Notes: generated by a model from the sequence alone, not told the origin. DNA of 64,000 bases from Parapedobacter defluvii (GCF_014642075.1 NZ_BMIK01000021.1:1-64000); one strand, 5' to 3'; shown: positions 7,357 to 16,571, numbered from the stretch's first letter. Program-made: numbers and translations.

Positions 7357-8223
7357 TTATTTCACCCGCTTCAGCGCCTTTTCCGCGCGCTTATTGGCTG
7401 CATTTATTTTATAGTTAAACCAGCGGTCTTTAAAAATTTTCCGCATGGTATTGTCAAAATTACGGGTAATGACCAGATTTCTGAACCCTCTCCACTTATC
7501 GTAAACTTTTGACGGGAGCGCCCGCACGCTGATTGAATATCCCTCGGTTACGTACTGGATATAATGCCACCACCCTGAGGGCATAAATAACGTTTCGCCC
7601 GGATGTATCTCTGCCTCATACCCATCCAGGTATTTCAGCGCGGGGAATTTTTCGTAGTCCGGATTCTTGATGTTCGCAATACTATGAAAATTATAAGGCA
7701 ATTTGTACATCAAATCAGACTGTTCCAACGGAAACAACCAAATTCTTTTAACTCCTTTATACTGGGTAATGAATACATGCGACATATCAATGTCGAAATG
7801 GTTACGTGTACTCGAGCCTTCTCCGCCAAAAAAGAGATAAGGTAACCATTGCAACACCTTTCCACCGGTCACGTCGTTATAAATCAGATCGTGGTTCAAT
7901 TCCGGCTTCAATTTCATGAGGTTAAACAGGAAAATACGCAAATCGGTAGGTTCGCGTTCAATCAAGTCTAAATACTCACTGAATTTCATTTTCGCAACAG
8001 GTGCGCTCGCGGCCCGGTCATTCGACGCATCTTCCCGCCCGTGCAGTGAAATCACTGTATCTCCGGCTATTTCCTTGAAATAGTCATAACTCCATTTTTT
8101 CCAAGCCGGGCTATCCTTGCTTACAAAATCATCCAAGATCACGGGAACGCCCTTATTCAGGTAATTTTTAATGAAGTCAGCCGAGCTTATCCCGGAGATC
8201 TTCTCTACTTTTTTGAGTTGCAC
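7357..8223 (-). CDS. Cupin-like/JmjC-domain putative Fe(II)/2-oxoglutarate hydroxylase
   Basis: A 288-residue protein of the Cupin_8/JmjC-like family. The N-terminal half has the family start (FIKNYLNKGVPVILDDF). The double-stranded beta-helix core shows the iron-binding HxD (H142-x-D144 in NHFDID) and the distal His in PSGWWH (H220). HPGETLFMPSGWWHY is a hallmark of FIH/JMJD-type hydroxylases. Members hydroxylate protein side chains, tRNA bases or small molecules; the substrate here is unknown. It stands as a single gene with its own TAAGTTTG promoter box and a strong terminator. Confidence 0.87.
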   Translation of the reverse strand: MQLKKVEKISGISSADFIKNYLNKGVPVILDDFVSKDSPAWKKWSYDYFKEIAGDTVISLHGREDASNDRAASAPVAKMKFSEYLDLIEREPTDLRIFLFNLMKLKPELNHDLIYNDVTGGKVLQWLPYLFFGGEGSSTRNHFDIDMSHVFITQYKGVKRIWLFPLEQSDLMYKLPYNFHSIANIKNPDYEKFPALKYLDGYEAEIHPGETLFMPSGWWHYIQYVTEGYSISVRALPSKVYDKWRGFRNLVITRNFDNTMRKIFKDRWFNYKINAANKRAEKALKRVK

Positions 8224-8265
8224 GACTTAATATCCGTTTAAAACTAATTGTTAACGCATTAAATG

Positions 8266-8273
8266 CAAACTTA
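8266..8273 (-). promoter_or_regulatory. Promoter -7 box TAAGTTTG (JmjC-like gene)
   Basis: An exact TAnnTTTG on the minus strand, 42 bases upstream of the ATG at 8223, implying a leader of about 35-40 nt. No -33 TTG at standard spacing was found. Confidence 0.5.
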
Positions 8274-8372
8274 GGAAAACTTCATACGTCCTAATATGCC
8301 ATACCCCAATTTTACATTCGCATTATAAAAGGAACATAACTATTTACGTGCCAAAAAATAAAAGATTCTGTT

Positions 8373-8390
8373 AAGTGACGAAAATCACTT
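8373..8390 (-). terminator. Weak terminator-like hairpin after gldN
   Basis: A perfect 6-bp inverted repeat AAGTGA/TCACTT with a 6-base loop starts 10 bases after the gldN stop on the minus strand. It is followed at a distance by T-rich sequence (CTTTTATTTTTT). The stem is short and AT-rich, so termination would be inefficient. It is the only candidate for ending the gldKLMN transcript. Confidence 0.35.
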
Positions 8391-8399
8391 TCCCGTAGC

Positions 8400-9371
8400 T
8401 TAATAAGACCACAGATCCTGCTCAAAATCCACGAGACTCTTCTTGATACGCTCCGCTTCGTTAAGCCGATCCACACCATTGTCGATGTAATCCCTTATCC
8501 GCAAATCTTCCGGGTTGGATTGTTTTACAATATAACTTGCAAACAAGCGCTTGATAAATACATCGTCATAGCTCAATCCGGTCGCATCGTTCTGCCGGGA
8601 CGTTACTTCTTTGTTTACGAAAATATGCCTGGCTTCCGGAAAATAAATCCAAAAGGCAGGATATGCATCCGCCGATATCGAACCTGCATCCGTACCCATA
8701 TCCAAACCTGGGATATCGGCAGGCACTTCTTCTCCTCCTAAATCGCCGGCAGCTACCCCTCCGCCGGTAATCTCATCCATTTTGGGAGTTACCAACGGTG
8801 CAATACCTATAATACGGGGCTCAAATACCGACCGCTGTTTATCGAATATCCAATCTTCCTTGATCCGGAACCGTACCACATCATCCGGATTAAAGGCCGC
8901 AGCCTCAAAATGAGAAGCAACCACATTGCCATCTTCATCGTATTCTTCCACAAGGGTACTGTCGGAACCAAACCGGCCGAGCACCTGGTCCGGTGCGAGG
9001 CGTTCCATGGCACTGAAGTCATCTCCGGTCGGATTCTTGTCCGTTGGTGTGGGGTCATAGGCGGTCAACTCACCCGCTAACACAGCTTCCATAATGATAT
9101 CGATCAGCCTGGATTTGGGAGAAGCATATAGCGTATTCATTTTCTCGCGCACATCAAATTCACGCCATACCCGTTTTATATAGGCTACATCGGTGGGACG
9201 TATAACGGAATAAGGCACAACTTCCCGGTCCAGTATATCTGATTTGACATAATAGCCATCCACCGGTGGTTCCTCAGCCGCAATCGGCGTGGTACTGTTT
9301 GAAAGGTTGCCTTGCTGCGCATACGCAGTAAGCCCTACGAACACCGAAACAAAAAAAACAAACACCTTCAT
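8400..9371 (-). CDS. gldN: Gliding motility/T9SS protein GldN
   Basis: GldN (PorN) is the periplasmic partner of GldK and GldM in the type IX secretion system (T9SS). The frame is open to 9476, but I place the start at 9371. The ATG there is preceded by a strong Shine-Dalgarno AAGGAGGT and is followed by a signal peptide (MKVFVFFVSVFVGLTAYAQ). The 323-residue product contains the GldN-typical segments YYVKSDILDREVVPYSVIRPTD, DVAYIKRVWREFDVREKMN, and the C-terminal FWIYFPEARHIFVNKEV. It lies 22 bp after gldM, last in the gldK-L-M-N order found across gliding and T9SS-bearing Bacteroidota. Confidence 0.95.
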   Translation of the reverse strand: MKVFVFFVSVFVGLTAYAQQGNLSNSTTPIAAEEPPVDGYYVKSDILDREVVPYSVIRPTDVAYIKRVWREFDVREKMNTLYASPKSRLIDIIMEAVLAGELTAYDPTPTDKNPTGDDFSAMERLAPDQVLGRFGSDSTLVEEYDEDGNVVASHFEAAAFNPDDVVRFRIKEDWIFDKQRSVFEPRIIGIAPLVTPKMDEITGGGVAAGDLGGEEVPADIPGLDMGTDAGSISADAYPAFWIYFPEARHIFVNKEVTSRQNDATGLSYDDVFIKRLFASYIVKQSNPEDLRIRDYIDNGVDRLNEAERIKKSLVDFEQDLWSY

Positions 9372-9393
9372 CGTGACCTCCTTCATGACAAAA

Positions 9394-10920
9394 TTAATTA
9401 ACCCTAAACGAAATCGGATCCAGCTCCTGCTGCAAGCCGTCTGGACCAACTGCGATAATATTGTAGAAAAACACAAAAGAACCCGGAGAAACCGAACTCA
9501 ACGCATTCTTCATCGGTCCCGAGATCGCCCCATTGGTTCCCTGATAGGGCCCCATCGGATCTACCCGTGGCTTCTGTATCAACATGGAGAAACGGGAAAT
9601 GTTGAATTTCGCATCAAATTCAAAATCCTCCAACGCAGCGAAAATGCGATCCTGCCCTTTAATCTGTGCGGCGGCAACCGCTCCGCCTGACCTTCCGGCA
9701 ACCCGTGCCTGCGGCTTCGGAATCCGTTTTACACGGAAGTTTGTTGAACCGAGCGACTGTGTCTGCTCACCGATCCGGGCTGACACCTGAATGCTCGCCG
9801 TACCCGGCTGCGTGACCCGAGCAACATACTTTCCGCCCGAACCCGAGATGGAGACGCCCTGACCACTCACTGCCAAACTCTCCTTCGGAATACCGGGTGC
9901 TGATACGGAAATCGGGTTATCTACCCCGATGTACAGTACGTTCATCGCATCCGGTGAAACCACAGCGGAAGGCCTGGCAACCTGATACGTCTGCGGCTCG
10001 GTTACGTACTCTTTAACGGTCCCATCGGTTTGCTTCACCCGTATCGTACCCGTCCAGTTAAATACCCCCTCACTGGAAGTATTCACGGAATACGTAGCCT
10101 GCCCATCTATTACCGGCAATGTATTACCACCCACCGTTATTTCCGGATTCGACTTGGAGTCATAGGCGGTAAGAAAAATTTTCGCGGTGTAGGGTTGCCC
10201 CTGTATAACATACGAAGACGGCGCTACCGCCACAGCGGCAAAACGATCGAGGTTAACCACCGCCATGTCCATTTCACCGAAAATATGCTTCACAACAGCT
10301 GCTTCTGCATTTTTTACGTCGGCCTTTATCTTCTCCAGCGATGTAATGGCTGCCGTGAGGGGAATTCCGTCACCAAAATTAGCCTGTTCCCATGTTTTCT
10401 TAATGCCCCCGCGTGCCGGCGGGTCCTGTGCATCCAGCGAAAAAGACACCTCATTATTCGACAATTCGAGCAATTTCTGCCGGGTTTCGCTAATCAGGCC
10501 GCGCAGTCTTTCAGCGCGCTTCTCTTTCTGCCTGATCATGATGCGGGGACTGATGCTGAGATTATCACGTTTTCTTACATCGCCGGTCGATTCATTTTCC
10601 CCGCCACCTTCCTGTTCGAGCAAGGTTTTAAGCGAGTCTATATAGCTGGAAAGATTATTGGCTAGTTGACTGGCCTGCTCGGCCCTACCTAATATAGGCT
10701 GGGCACGTTCGGGTTCATCCTTCAGTTTGGTAGCCCGGAAGGCATTAAACATATTGTCAATTCCTTCCTGTGTGTTTTGTGTGGAGGTACCTAAGCTTGT
10801 TGCAAGGTTTTTGAAAGCATCGAGAACCGAATCGCTCACGTTCAATGCCACCAATCCCAACAATACGAGGTATAGGATCCCCATCATTCGTTGCCTTGGA
10901 GTCTGTTTTCCTGCTGCCAT
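9394..10920 (-). CDS. gldM: Gliding motility/T9SS motor protein GldM
   Basis: GldM is the long periplasmic arm of the T9SS proton-driven motor, anchored by a single N-terminal helix that sits inside the GldL ring. This 508-residue protein begins MAAGKQTPRQRMMGILYLVL, with the transmembrane helix at about residues 13-33 and the conserved LGLVALNVSDSVLDAF. A helical domain (D1, about 36-220) is followed by three beta-rich domains (D2-D4). The D4 end KNALSSVSPGSFVFFYNIIAVGPDG is typical of the GldK/GldN-binding tip. It is separated by 28 bp from gldL upstream and 22 bp from gldN downstream. Confidence 0.97.
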   Translation of the reverse strand: MAAGKQTPRQRMMGILYLVLLGLVALNVSDSVLDAFKNLATSLGTSTQNTQEGIDNMFNAFRATKLKDEPERAQPILGRAEQASQLANNLSSYIDSLKTLLEQEGGGENESTGDVRKRDNLSISPRIMIRQKEKRAERLRGLISETRQKLLELSNNEVSFSLDAQDPPARGGIKKTWEQANFGDGIPLTAAITSLEKIKADVKNAEAAVVKHIFGEMDMAVVNLDRFAAVAVAPSSYVIQGQPYTAKIFLTAYDSKSNPEITVGGNTLPVIDGQATYSVNTSSEGVFNWTGTIRVKQTDGTVKEYVTEPQTYQVARPSAVVSPDAMNVLYIGVDNPISVSAPGIPKESLAVSGQGVSISGSGGKYVARVTQPGTASIQVSARIGEQTQSLGSTNFRVKRIPKPQARVAGRSGGAVAAAQIKGQDRIFAALEDFEFDAKFNISRFSMLIQKPRVDPMGPYQGTNGAISGPMKNALSSVSPGSFVFFYNIIAVGPDGLQQELDPISFRVN

Positions 10921-10948
10921 TGCGTAATTTCCTTTTTAGGTCAAAAAA

Positions 10949-11746
10949 TTACACCCGGGGCTGGTTCATGGCAGCAAGCATATTCCCGTAAATCGCATTC
11001 AGTGATACCAAATTTTTGTTGAGATGGCTCACTTGTTCTTTTAGCTGCTGGGTATCCGAGGCAGACTCATTGAAGTTCTGTAACGTTCTCGCTATGCTGT
11101 CGTAATGCTGGGTAATATTCTTCAATTTCTCACCTGACTCCTTAAGCTCCAACTCATATACTGCATTGAGCTGTTGTAGGTTATTGGCTAGTTTGCCTAC
11201 CTGCTCTTGGTAAGTTTTAGCATCTGTACTGGTTCCTCCTATGCTGGCTAGATCACTGGAGGCTTTCTCAAATGCAACATTCAACTTATCAAAGCTATGG
11301 GTTGCACCTTTTACTTTTTCGGTAAATTGATGGGTAGCCAACGAAGCATCGGATACGTTGGATATTGCGGCTACCTTATCACCAAAAGCACGCAGACCAT
11401 CACCCAGGTTTCCAATCAAATCCGGGCTGATGCGCGCATCCTGCAACATCTTGTCAAGCGCTGCCGTTGTACCGACATTGGCTACCGGGCGTGCAGATGC
11501 TTTGGGAAGTTCACCTTGATATGCCTCATCCAATTCGGGATAAACCCGGGTCCAGTCTACATCTTTTTCCTCACTTTGGAAACCTAACAGAAAAAACAAA
11601 ATTGCTTCCGTCCCCAACCCTGCAATAATCAACCAGTCACCGGCCGGCCAGTGCTGCAACTTGGCCATAAGCCCGATGATAACCACCGTTGCTCCCCATG
11701 AGACGATATTATTGATACCTACTTTGAATTTGCGTTTTCCTGCCAT
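10949..11746 (-). CDS. gldL: Gliding motility/T9SS motor protein GldL
   Basis: GldL forms the inner-membrane ring of the T9SS motor and uses the proton gradient. The 265-residue product has two N-terminal transmembrane helices (about residues 12-30 and 37-56) followed by a cytoplasmic coiled-coil tail. The second helix carries a membrane-embedded glutamate (E47 in GLGTEAILFF), the counterpart of the conserved Glu required for proton-driven function in Flavobacterium. The loop AKLQHWPAGDW is a family signature. The C-terminal part is rich in Gln/Leu/Ser heptads ending PRV. It lies between gldK (40 bp) and gldM (28 bp). Confidence 0.97.
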   Translation of the reverse strand: MAGKRKFKVGINNIVSWGATVVIIGLMAKLQHWPAGDWLIIAGLGTEAILFFLLGFQSEEKDVDWTRVYPELDEAYQGELPKASARPVANVGTTAALDKMLQDARISPDLIGNLGDGLRAFGDKVAAISNVSDASLATHQFTEKVKGATHSFDKLNVAFEKASSDLASIGGTSTDAKTYQEQVGKLANNLQQLNAVYELELKESGEKLKNITQHYDSIARTLQNFNESASDTQQLKEQVSHLNKNLVSLNAIYGNMLAAMNQPRV

Positions 11747-11786
11747 GATAGAATAGTCATTAATGTTTAAGTATGATTTAAAATAG

Positions 11787-13094
11787 TTAGTTATTCATTG
11801 GATCTACCCCCGGATAACCAGATACACTCCTGAAACCAATATATGATTTAGCGGTATCCTGATATTCATACGCACGGGCGGAATTCTGAAGAAAATAACC
11901 GATGTCTTTCCACGACCCTCCCCTAATAACTTTACGTTGCAGGGATTGCGGGTCTCCCGGTTTCGTATCATAACGATAGGTAGGGTTCATATCATGAACA
12001 AAAGATGAGGCAGATTCATTGAAAGTTGATGAGGTCCACTCCGCCACGTTGCCTGCCATATTGTACAATCCAAAATCATTGGGAAAATAGGAATATACCG
12101 GTGCAGTATAAGCTGCTCCATCGTCGATATAATTTCCCCTCCCCGGCTTGAAATTGGCCATTAAACAGCCTTTCGCATTGCGTGCCGAAGGCCCACCCCA
12201 AGGATACTGCGTACCCACCCTTCCGCCACGGGCTGCATATTCCCACTCCGCCTCAGAAGGCAGCATATAGGGTTGCCTGATTTCCCGGCTTCCTGATTTC
12301 CGGCTACGCTGGTAATTTTCGAAAAGCCGGGTACGCCACGTATTGAAAGCCTGTGCCTGACGCCAGGTGACGCCAACCACGGGGTATTCATCAAATGATG
12401 GATGGGAAAAATACCCCTCCACCATGGGTTCGTTTTGCGCATAACTGAAATCATTGAGCCAAACAGTCGTATCGGGATAGACTAAAATGGTATCCCGCCG
12501 GATAAAATCAGACCGTGTTTTCGTAGGATCATTTTTTGCCGCGGTTGCAGCACGTAGGTCGTACCACTCGTAATGGTAACGCAGCAAACGCACATCCAGT
12601 TCATCTTTACCGAAAATACGGTCCTCTCCCTGATAAAACATCTGGCGGGTACGTTCCCTTACTTCCTGATCCCGTGAGCCCCATAACGACCGTCGACCAC
12701 CGTTTACCTTTGACCAATCGATGTATCGTTCGTTAGACCCTTCTATTTCCAGAAAATAGCTGTCGTCCTGCAAGTAATTGTAAATCAATATTGAGTCACG
12801 AACCCAGTTGACAAACTGCCGGTATTCGCTGTTGGATATTTCAGTTTCATCCATGTAAAAAGAGGAGATCGTCACCTGCCTGTTCTGGGCAACCTGCGCA
12901 AAGGTAATATCCTGGTCAGACTGTCCCATAATGAATGTCCCCCCCGGGACGAGAACCATTCCATGTGGAACCCGGTTCGTTTTTAAACGATCCCGCTTTA
13001 CACCAACCAGTTCCCCGCCTCCGGATTTGCTGCAGCCACCTGCAAACACTGCGAATATAACAATGTATAGTATAGGTAAGTATTTTCTATTCAT
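11787..13094 (-). CDS. gldK: Gliding motility/T9SS outer-membrane lipoprotein GldK
   Basis: GldK (PorK) is the outer-membrane lipoprotein that forms rings with GldN in the T9SS. The 435-residue product starts with a lipoprotein signal (lipobox GGC, Cys21). It contains a formylglycine-generating-enzyme-like (FGE-sulfatase, SUMF1) fold: GMVLVPGGTFIMGQSDQD, MDETEISNSEYRQFVNWV, WRQAQAFNTWR, LPSEAEWEYAARGG and VIRGGSWKD. The fold is structural here, not an active sulfatase activator. It is the first gene of gldKLMN. The 269-bp gap upstream shows no exact TAnnTTTG box, so the operon promoter is unplaced. Confidence 0.96.
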   Translation of the reverse strand: MNRKYLPILYIVIFAVFAGGCSKSGGGELVGVKRDRLKTNRVPHGMVLVPGGTFIMGQSDQDITFAQVAQNRQVTISSFYMDETEISNSEYRQFVNWVRDSILIYNYLQDDSYFLEIEGSNERYIDWSKVNGGRRSLWGSRDQEVRERTRQMFYQGEDRIFGKDELDVRLLRYHYEWYDLRAATAAKNDPTKTRSDFIRRDTILVYPDTTVWLNDFSYAQNEPMVEGYFSHPSFDEYPVVGVTWRQAQAFNTWRTRLFENYQRSRKSGSREIRQPYMLPSEAEWEYAARGGRVGTQYPWGGPSARNAKGCLMANFKPGRGNYIDDGAAYTAPVYSYFPNDFGLYNMAGNVAEWTSSTFNESASSFVHDMNPTYRYDTKPGDPQSLQRKVIRGGSWKDIGYFLQNSARAYEYQDTAKSYIGFRSVSGYPGVDPMNN

Positions 13095-13363
13095 TTAGAC
13101 ATACATATGGTTAGGAACATGCTATACGACGCCAGCATCCATAAAACCCATGATTAATAACTCGTTATAAAAGCAAAATTCAGACCAAAATCGCATATAG
13201 AGCTCCCACATTCCTTAAGTTGCACAAAGCCAACATCCCCCTACGTGTTCAAAATCGTTTCTCAAGTAGATACATCCTTCCTATCCCATCTGGAATAGCG
13301 GCGATAAATTTATTAAAAGAAATGATATTTCTTTAGTAAAAGGGAAAGATAATTAAAAATATA
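13095..13363. other. Intergenic region upstream of gldK
   Basis: A 269-bp gap between gldK and hemD, both on the minus strand, so it must hold the gldK promoter. I find no exact TAnnTTTG on the minus strand and no convincing small gene. The only structure is an AT-rich inverted repeat AAAGAAAT-GAT-ATTTCTTT at 13316-13334, about 30 bases after the hemD stop. It could act as a weak terminator. Confidence 0.5.
13316..13334 (-). terminator. Weak AT-rich hairpin after hemD
   Basis: A perfect 8-bp stem AAAGAAAT/ATTTCTTT with a 3-base loop lies 30 bases past the hemD stop. It is followed on the minus strand by TTAATAAATTT. The stem has only two G-C pairs, so it is a low-confidence terminator. Confidence 0.3.
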
Positions 13364-14137
13364 CTATTTGTTAACCGTCTTTATATATTGCTCAACCGCC
13401 ATGGTCATACTGGGCGCTTCGGGAGTTGGCGCCGCAATATCCAAAATCAGTCCACGATCCAGAATAGCTTGATGAGTGCTGGGGCCGAATGCTGCAAGCC
13501 GCGTATTATTTTGTTTAAAATCCGGGAAATTTTCAAACAGCGACTGAACGCTCGATGGACTGAAGAAGACAATGATATCGTAAAAAACGTCTTTCAGGTC
13601 AGATAGATCACTCACTACCGTCCGGAAAAGTACTGCAGGAGTCACATTGTACCCGTTTTCCTGCAGCCAACTGTAGGTTTCTTCGTTGGCTACATCCGAA
13701 CAGGGGTATAAAAACTTCTCCTTTGCATGCTTCTTCAACACATCCGCAAGATCTTTGGCCGTTTGTTTGCCAAAGAAGATCTTCCGTTTGCGGTATTGGA
13801 TATACTTTTGCAGATACAATGCAATGGTTTCAGAAAGGCAGAAATACTTCATATCTGCGGGCACCTCGTAGCGCATTTCTTCACAGATCCGGAAGAAATG
13901 GTCGGCTGCATTGCGGCTCGTAAAAATTACCGCCGTAAAATCAGCAAGGTTAATACGCTGTTCCTTACGCACATCACGCGCAGGTACCCCCTCTACATGA
14001 ATGAAAGCCCTGAAATCAAGCTTCAAGTTGTACTTTTGTGCCAAAGCGAAGTAGGGTGATTTTTCGTTTTCTGGCTTAGGCAACGTTACCAAAATGCTTT
14101 TTACTTTCTTTGCTCTATCTGCTTCTGACACTTGCAT
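13364..14137 (-). CDS. hemD: Uroporphyrinogen-III synthase
   Basis: A 257-residue HemD-family protein, the enzyme that inverts ring D and closes hydroxymethylbilane to uroporphyrinogen III in haem synthesis. The family is poorly conserved. The recognisable parts are the opening KVKSILVTLPKPENEKSPYF, DFTAVIFTSRNAADHFFRI (domain boundary), YPCSDVANEETYSWLQENGYNV, and FFSPSSVQSLFENF with LAAFGPSTHQAILDRG near the end. The protein has two alternating alpha/beta domains and no signal peptide. It follows the DUF4271 gene by 10 bp. This hemD-DUF4271 pairing is familiar from Bacteroidota genomes. Confidence 0.88.
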   Translation of the reverse strand: MQVSEADRAKKVKSILVTLPKPENEKSPYFALAQKYNLKLDFRAFIHVEGVPARDVRKEQRINLADFTAVIFTSRNAADHFFRICEEMRYEVPADMKYFCLSETIALYLQKYIQYRKRKIFFGKQTAKDLADVLKKHAKEKFLYPCSDVANEETYSWLQENGYNVTPAVLFRTVVSDLSDLKDVFYDIIVFFSPSSVQSLFENFPDFKQNNTRLAAFGPSTHQAILDRGLILDIAAPTPEAPSMTMAVEQYIKTVNK

Positions 14138-14147
14138 GTTCTTTACG

Positions 14148-15125
14148 TTAATTACCCAATACTTTTACTAAAATCAGTACCGGAGCGATTTCGAGGCAGC
14201 AAAGATACATAAATAAATAAAACTTTGAAAATCGATGGTTCGTAAGCACGTTGGCCGCAGTTTTTGCAAACCGGAAAATGAACAGTCCCAACACGATGGT
14301 CAGCGCCGCCGGGACAACCCAAACCATCTGAGTCTGCGGGACTAAACTTAAGATCAGTACGACCGGCAGAAACACCAACGCCGCATTAAAATAACTTAAA
14401 TATAATATGGAGACATATTCACGGACGATCCGCTGCACATCAAAAACAACCCCTAAAAACCGGGTAACGATGATTTTGAGTATAAACAACAGCATAACAA
14501 AAATCGATATACCCAAAAAAGTGTCCAAACCGCGTTGGTAGCCGCCCTGCAGGTAATAAAGGTTGCACACATAAATGAACAAGCCTACCGCAAAACCAAA
14601 TAACACATATAAAAAAACAAAAGGCCAAGAGCTGTATAAGGTGTCCTCTTTATTGATTTGCAAGAGCATCCGGTCATTATAAAAGGCTTGGATAATGGAA
14701 AGCACCTCGTTGGGAAACGAAACCCGCACCACCCCCAATAACAGCAGCAACAGCCCAATGACAACGATGACCCATTGCTCACGGGCGGCCTTTTCATGAT
14801 CCGTTTCGACTTGCTGCTCCAACGAACGCGCAAAATCCAGCCAGCTCAAAAAGTCTCCGTTCTGGACCACAACCAGTTTACGCACGCTATCGGCCAATTG
14901 GTTGGGCCGGTCCGGATCCGGCATCCCGATGAACTGCATGACCAACGAGTCCTGCACCCGCTTTATCGAATCTGCTAATCGTCTTTCCTGCGCTATCTTT
15001 GCCTCTCTTATCGAGTCCTTCGCAGACAGATACCGCGGTTGCTGCAACGTTGAAACACCGGCAAGCGCATCGTTTATTGGAATAAACCAGCAAAAAGCAG
15101 CGACCGCCCATATAAAACACCTCAT
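14148..15125 (-). CDS. DUF4271 multi-pass membrane protein
   Basis: An integral membrane protein with a signal or first helix, a soluble segment of about 80 residues rich in Ser/Asp/Gln, one helix near WVIVVIGLLLLLLGVV, and about six more helices in the C-terminal half. The pattern matches DUF4271, a Bacteroidota family next to hemD. The function is unknown; the association with hemD may be historical. The frame is open to 15164, but a TAACTTTG promoter box at 15152-15159 lies inside that extension. I therefore prefer the ATG at 15125 (MRCFIWAVAAF), with 15143 as a near-leaderless alternative. Confidence 0.8.
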   Translation of the reverse strand: MRCFIWAVAAFCWFIPINDALAGVSTLQQPRYLSAKDSIREAKIAQERRLADSIKRVQDSLVMQFIGMPDPDRPNQLADSVRKLVVVQNGDFLSWLDFARSLEQQVETDHEKAAREQWVIVVIGLLLLLLGVVRVSFPNEVLSIIQAFYNDRMLLQINKEDTLYSSWPFVFLYVLFGFAVGLFIYVCNLYYLQGGYQRGLDTFLGISIFVMLLFILKIIVTRFLGVVFDVQRIVREYVSILYLSYFNAALVFLPVVLILSLVPQTQMVWVVPAALTIVLGLFIFRFAKTAANVLTNHRFSKFYLFMYLCCLEIAPVLILVKVLGN

Positions 15126-15151
15126 TGCCACACGGATTAGCATAGATGCGG

Positions 15152-15159
15152 CAAAGTTA
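15152..15159 (-). promoter_or_regulatory. Promoter -7 box TAACTTTG (DUF4271-hemD)
   Basis: An exact TAnnTTTG on the minus strand, 26 bases before the ATG at 15125 and 8 bases before the one at 15143. It argues against the longer ORF start at 15164 and would serve the DUF4271-hemD pair. Confidence 0.5.
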
Positions 15160-15176
15160 GGCAAAAATTGAAGTTC

Positions 15177-16571
15177 TTACAGCCGTTTAATTTTTATATT
15201 TCTGAAGCTGACCCTATCACCATGATCCTGCAGGAGAATATGACCTTCTTCCGCCTGACCGAAGTTATCCCAATTTTTGTATTTGCTTTCGCTCACCAGC
15301 TGTTTGTATACATCGGAACCCCGTTTATACTCCAGCACCTTTTCACCGTTGAGGTAATGAGTCACCGTGTTATCCGGCTGCACCACCACACGCCCCTTAT
15401 TCCACTCCCCGATTTTACGGATTGCCCGGCGGTTCTTCTGTGCTGTAATCAAATCGTAGAGCGAAGCGAGCGTACGATTACCATCCCTTCCCATCTTTGC
15501 ATCGGGATGCCGCTCATCATCCAATACCTGGTATTCGAGCCCAATGGCAGACCCCCTATTGTTTTCGCTCAATGTGACAAAATACTTTACACCGCTATTC
15601 GCTCCCTCTGTCAATTTAAATTCAAACGAAAGGTCAAATGCACCGTATTGATCGACGGTTACAATATCGCCTCCATTGGTTGACTCTGCGCCATCCGAAG
15701 GAAGCACGGTAATGGTCCCATCCTTAATTTCCCATCCTTTTTCAGGAAACGAATCTTTATAGGCTCCTACCCATCCTGCAGGACTGCTGCCATCAAAGAG
15801 CAACTCGTACCCGCCCTGCTTTTCATACGCAGAAAGACTGTTGGGCGTAAGGTTTACGGTATATATCCCCGCCGGAAAATCCTGTGGTTTCAGGTTTTCA
15901 GTCTGGATACGGATATTCTTGAAATACACTTTTTTGCCCGCCAATGCTTCATCATTGATGCCATGCACCTGCAATCCGATAAAACCGGTTGCATCCAGCG
16001 TATCCACTACATAGGCTATGGGGACATCGTTCACCCATGTTTTGGTTTCGTTTCCGATGGCTTCGATGCGGATGTGATTGAATTCCTCTTTTTTATAAGC
16101 ACTCTTTGCACTTTCATTTAAATCAAGCGGATACAACCACCCGCGGCGAGCCTCGTCATAAATACCTCCCGTCCAAGCCCTCGATGCGGGATCAATTTCC
16201 ACCTGCCTGCCGTATACCCTTCCCCTGCCGTTATTTGCTTCTTTATCCAAATGGCTGCGTGTCTGTATACCGGAATTGGTTGTTTCACCTTCCAGCTTCA
16301 CATCCAATTCCAGGATAAAATCGCCGTACTCTTTTTCGGTTATCAAGAAGGAGTTAGGTGTTTCAGCAGTCATTGTTCCGACAATTGCTCCGTCTTCCAC
16401 GGCGTAAGGCGCCTCGCCTCCCACCGCCTGCCATCCGGTAAGGGTTTCCCCGTCAAACAGGGGCTCCCATCCGTCGTGGGGGGCCGTGGTACACGCAGTA
16501 AGCGCTACGCCCGCCATCAGGTAAACCAATGGAACCTGACGACTTAATCTTTTGATTTTCGATATACGCAT
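15177..16571 (-). CDS. Tandem DUF1080 (3-keto-disaccharide hydrolase-like) lipoprotein
   Basis: A 464-residue lipoprotein (lipobox ALTAC, Cys27) with two copies of the DUF1080 concanavalin-like domain. The first covers about residues 35-225 (WEPLFDGETLTGWQ ... GFIGLQVHG) and the second about 255-464 (YELLFDGSSPAGWV ... HILLQDHGDRVSFRNIKIKR). Pfam now names the family 3-keto-disaccharide hydrolase, because members cleave 3-ketoglucosides; many are only binding modules. Both copies keep the LFDG...W opening and the ExxLxEGxNSGI/V-type strand. The gene is alone on the minus strand, 12 bp from the DUF4271 region on one side and divergent from the alkyltransferase-like gene on the other. Confidence 0.9.
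   Translation of the reverse strand: MRISKIKRLSRQVPLVYLMAGVALTACTTAPHDGWEPLFDGETLTGWQAVGGEAPYAVEDGAIVGTMTAETPNSFLITEKEYGDFILELDVKLEGETTNSGIQTRSHLDKEANNGRGRVYGRQVEIDPASRAWTGGIYDEARRGWLYPLDLNESAKSAYKKEEFNHIRIEAIGNETKTWVNDVPIAYVVDTLDATGFIGLQVHGINDEALAGKKVYFKNIRIQTENLKPQDFPAGIYTVNLTPNSLSAYEKQGGYELLFDGSSPAGWVGAYKDSFPEKGWEIKDGTITVLPSDGAESTNGGDIVTVDQYGAFDLSFEFKLTEGANSGVKYFVTLSENNRGSAIGLEYQVLDDERHPDAKMGRDGNRTLASLYDLITAQKNRRAIRKIGEWNKGRVVVQPDNTVTHYLNGEKVLEYKRGSDVYKQLVSESKYKNWDNFGQAEEGHILLQDHGDRVSFRNIKIKRL

Noticed and set aside
8400-9476. Longer gldN start at 9476
   Set aside because: It would overlap gldM by 80 bp and lacks a signal sequence. The ATG at 9371 has a strong AAGGAGGT and a signal peptide.
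11787-13094. GldK as an active formylglycine-generating enzyme
   Set aside because: The fold matches, but the gldKLMN context and lipoprotein signal identify the T9SS ring protein.
15168-15683. Plus-strand frame of 171 codons opposite the DUF1080 gene
   Set aside because: It is the complement of a clearly coding lipoprotein gene and shows no family signature.
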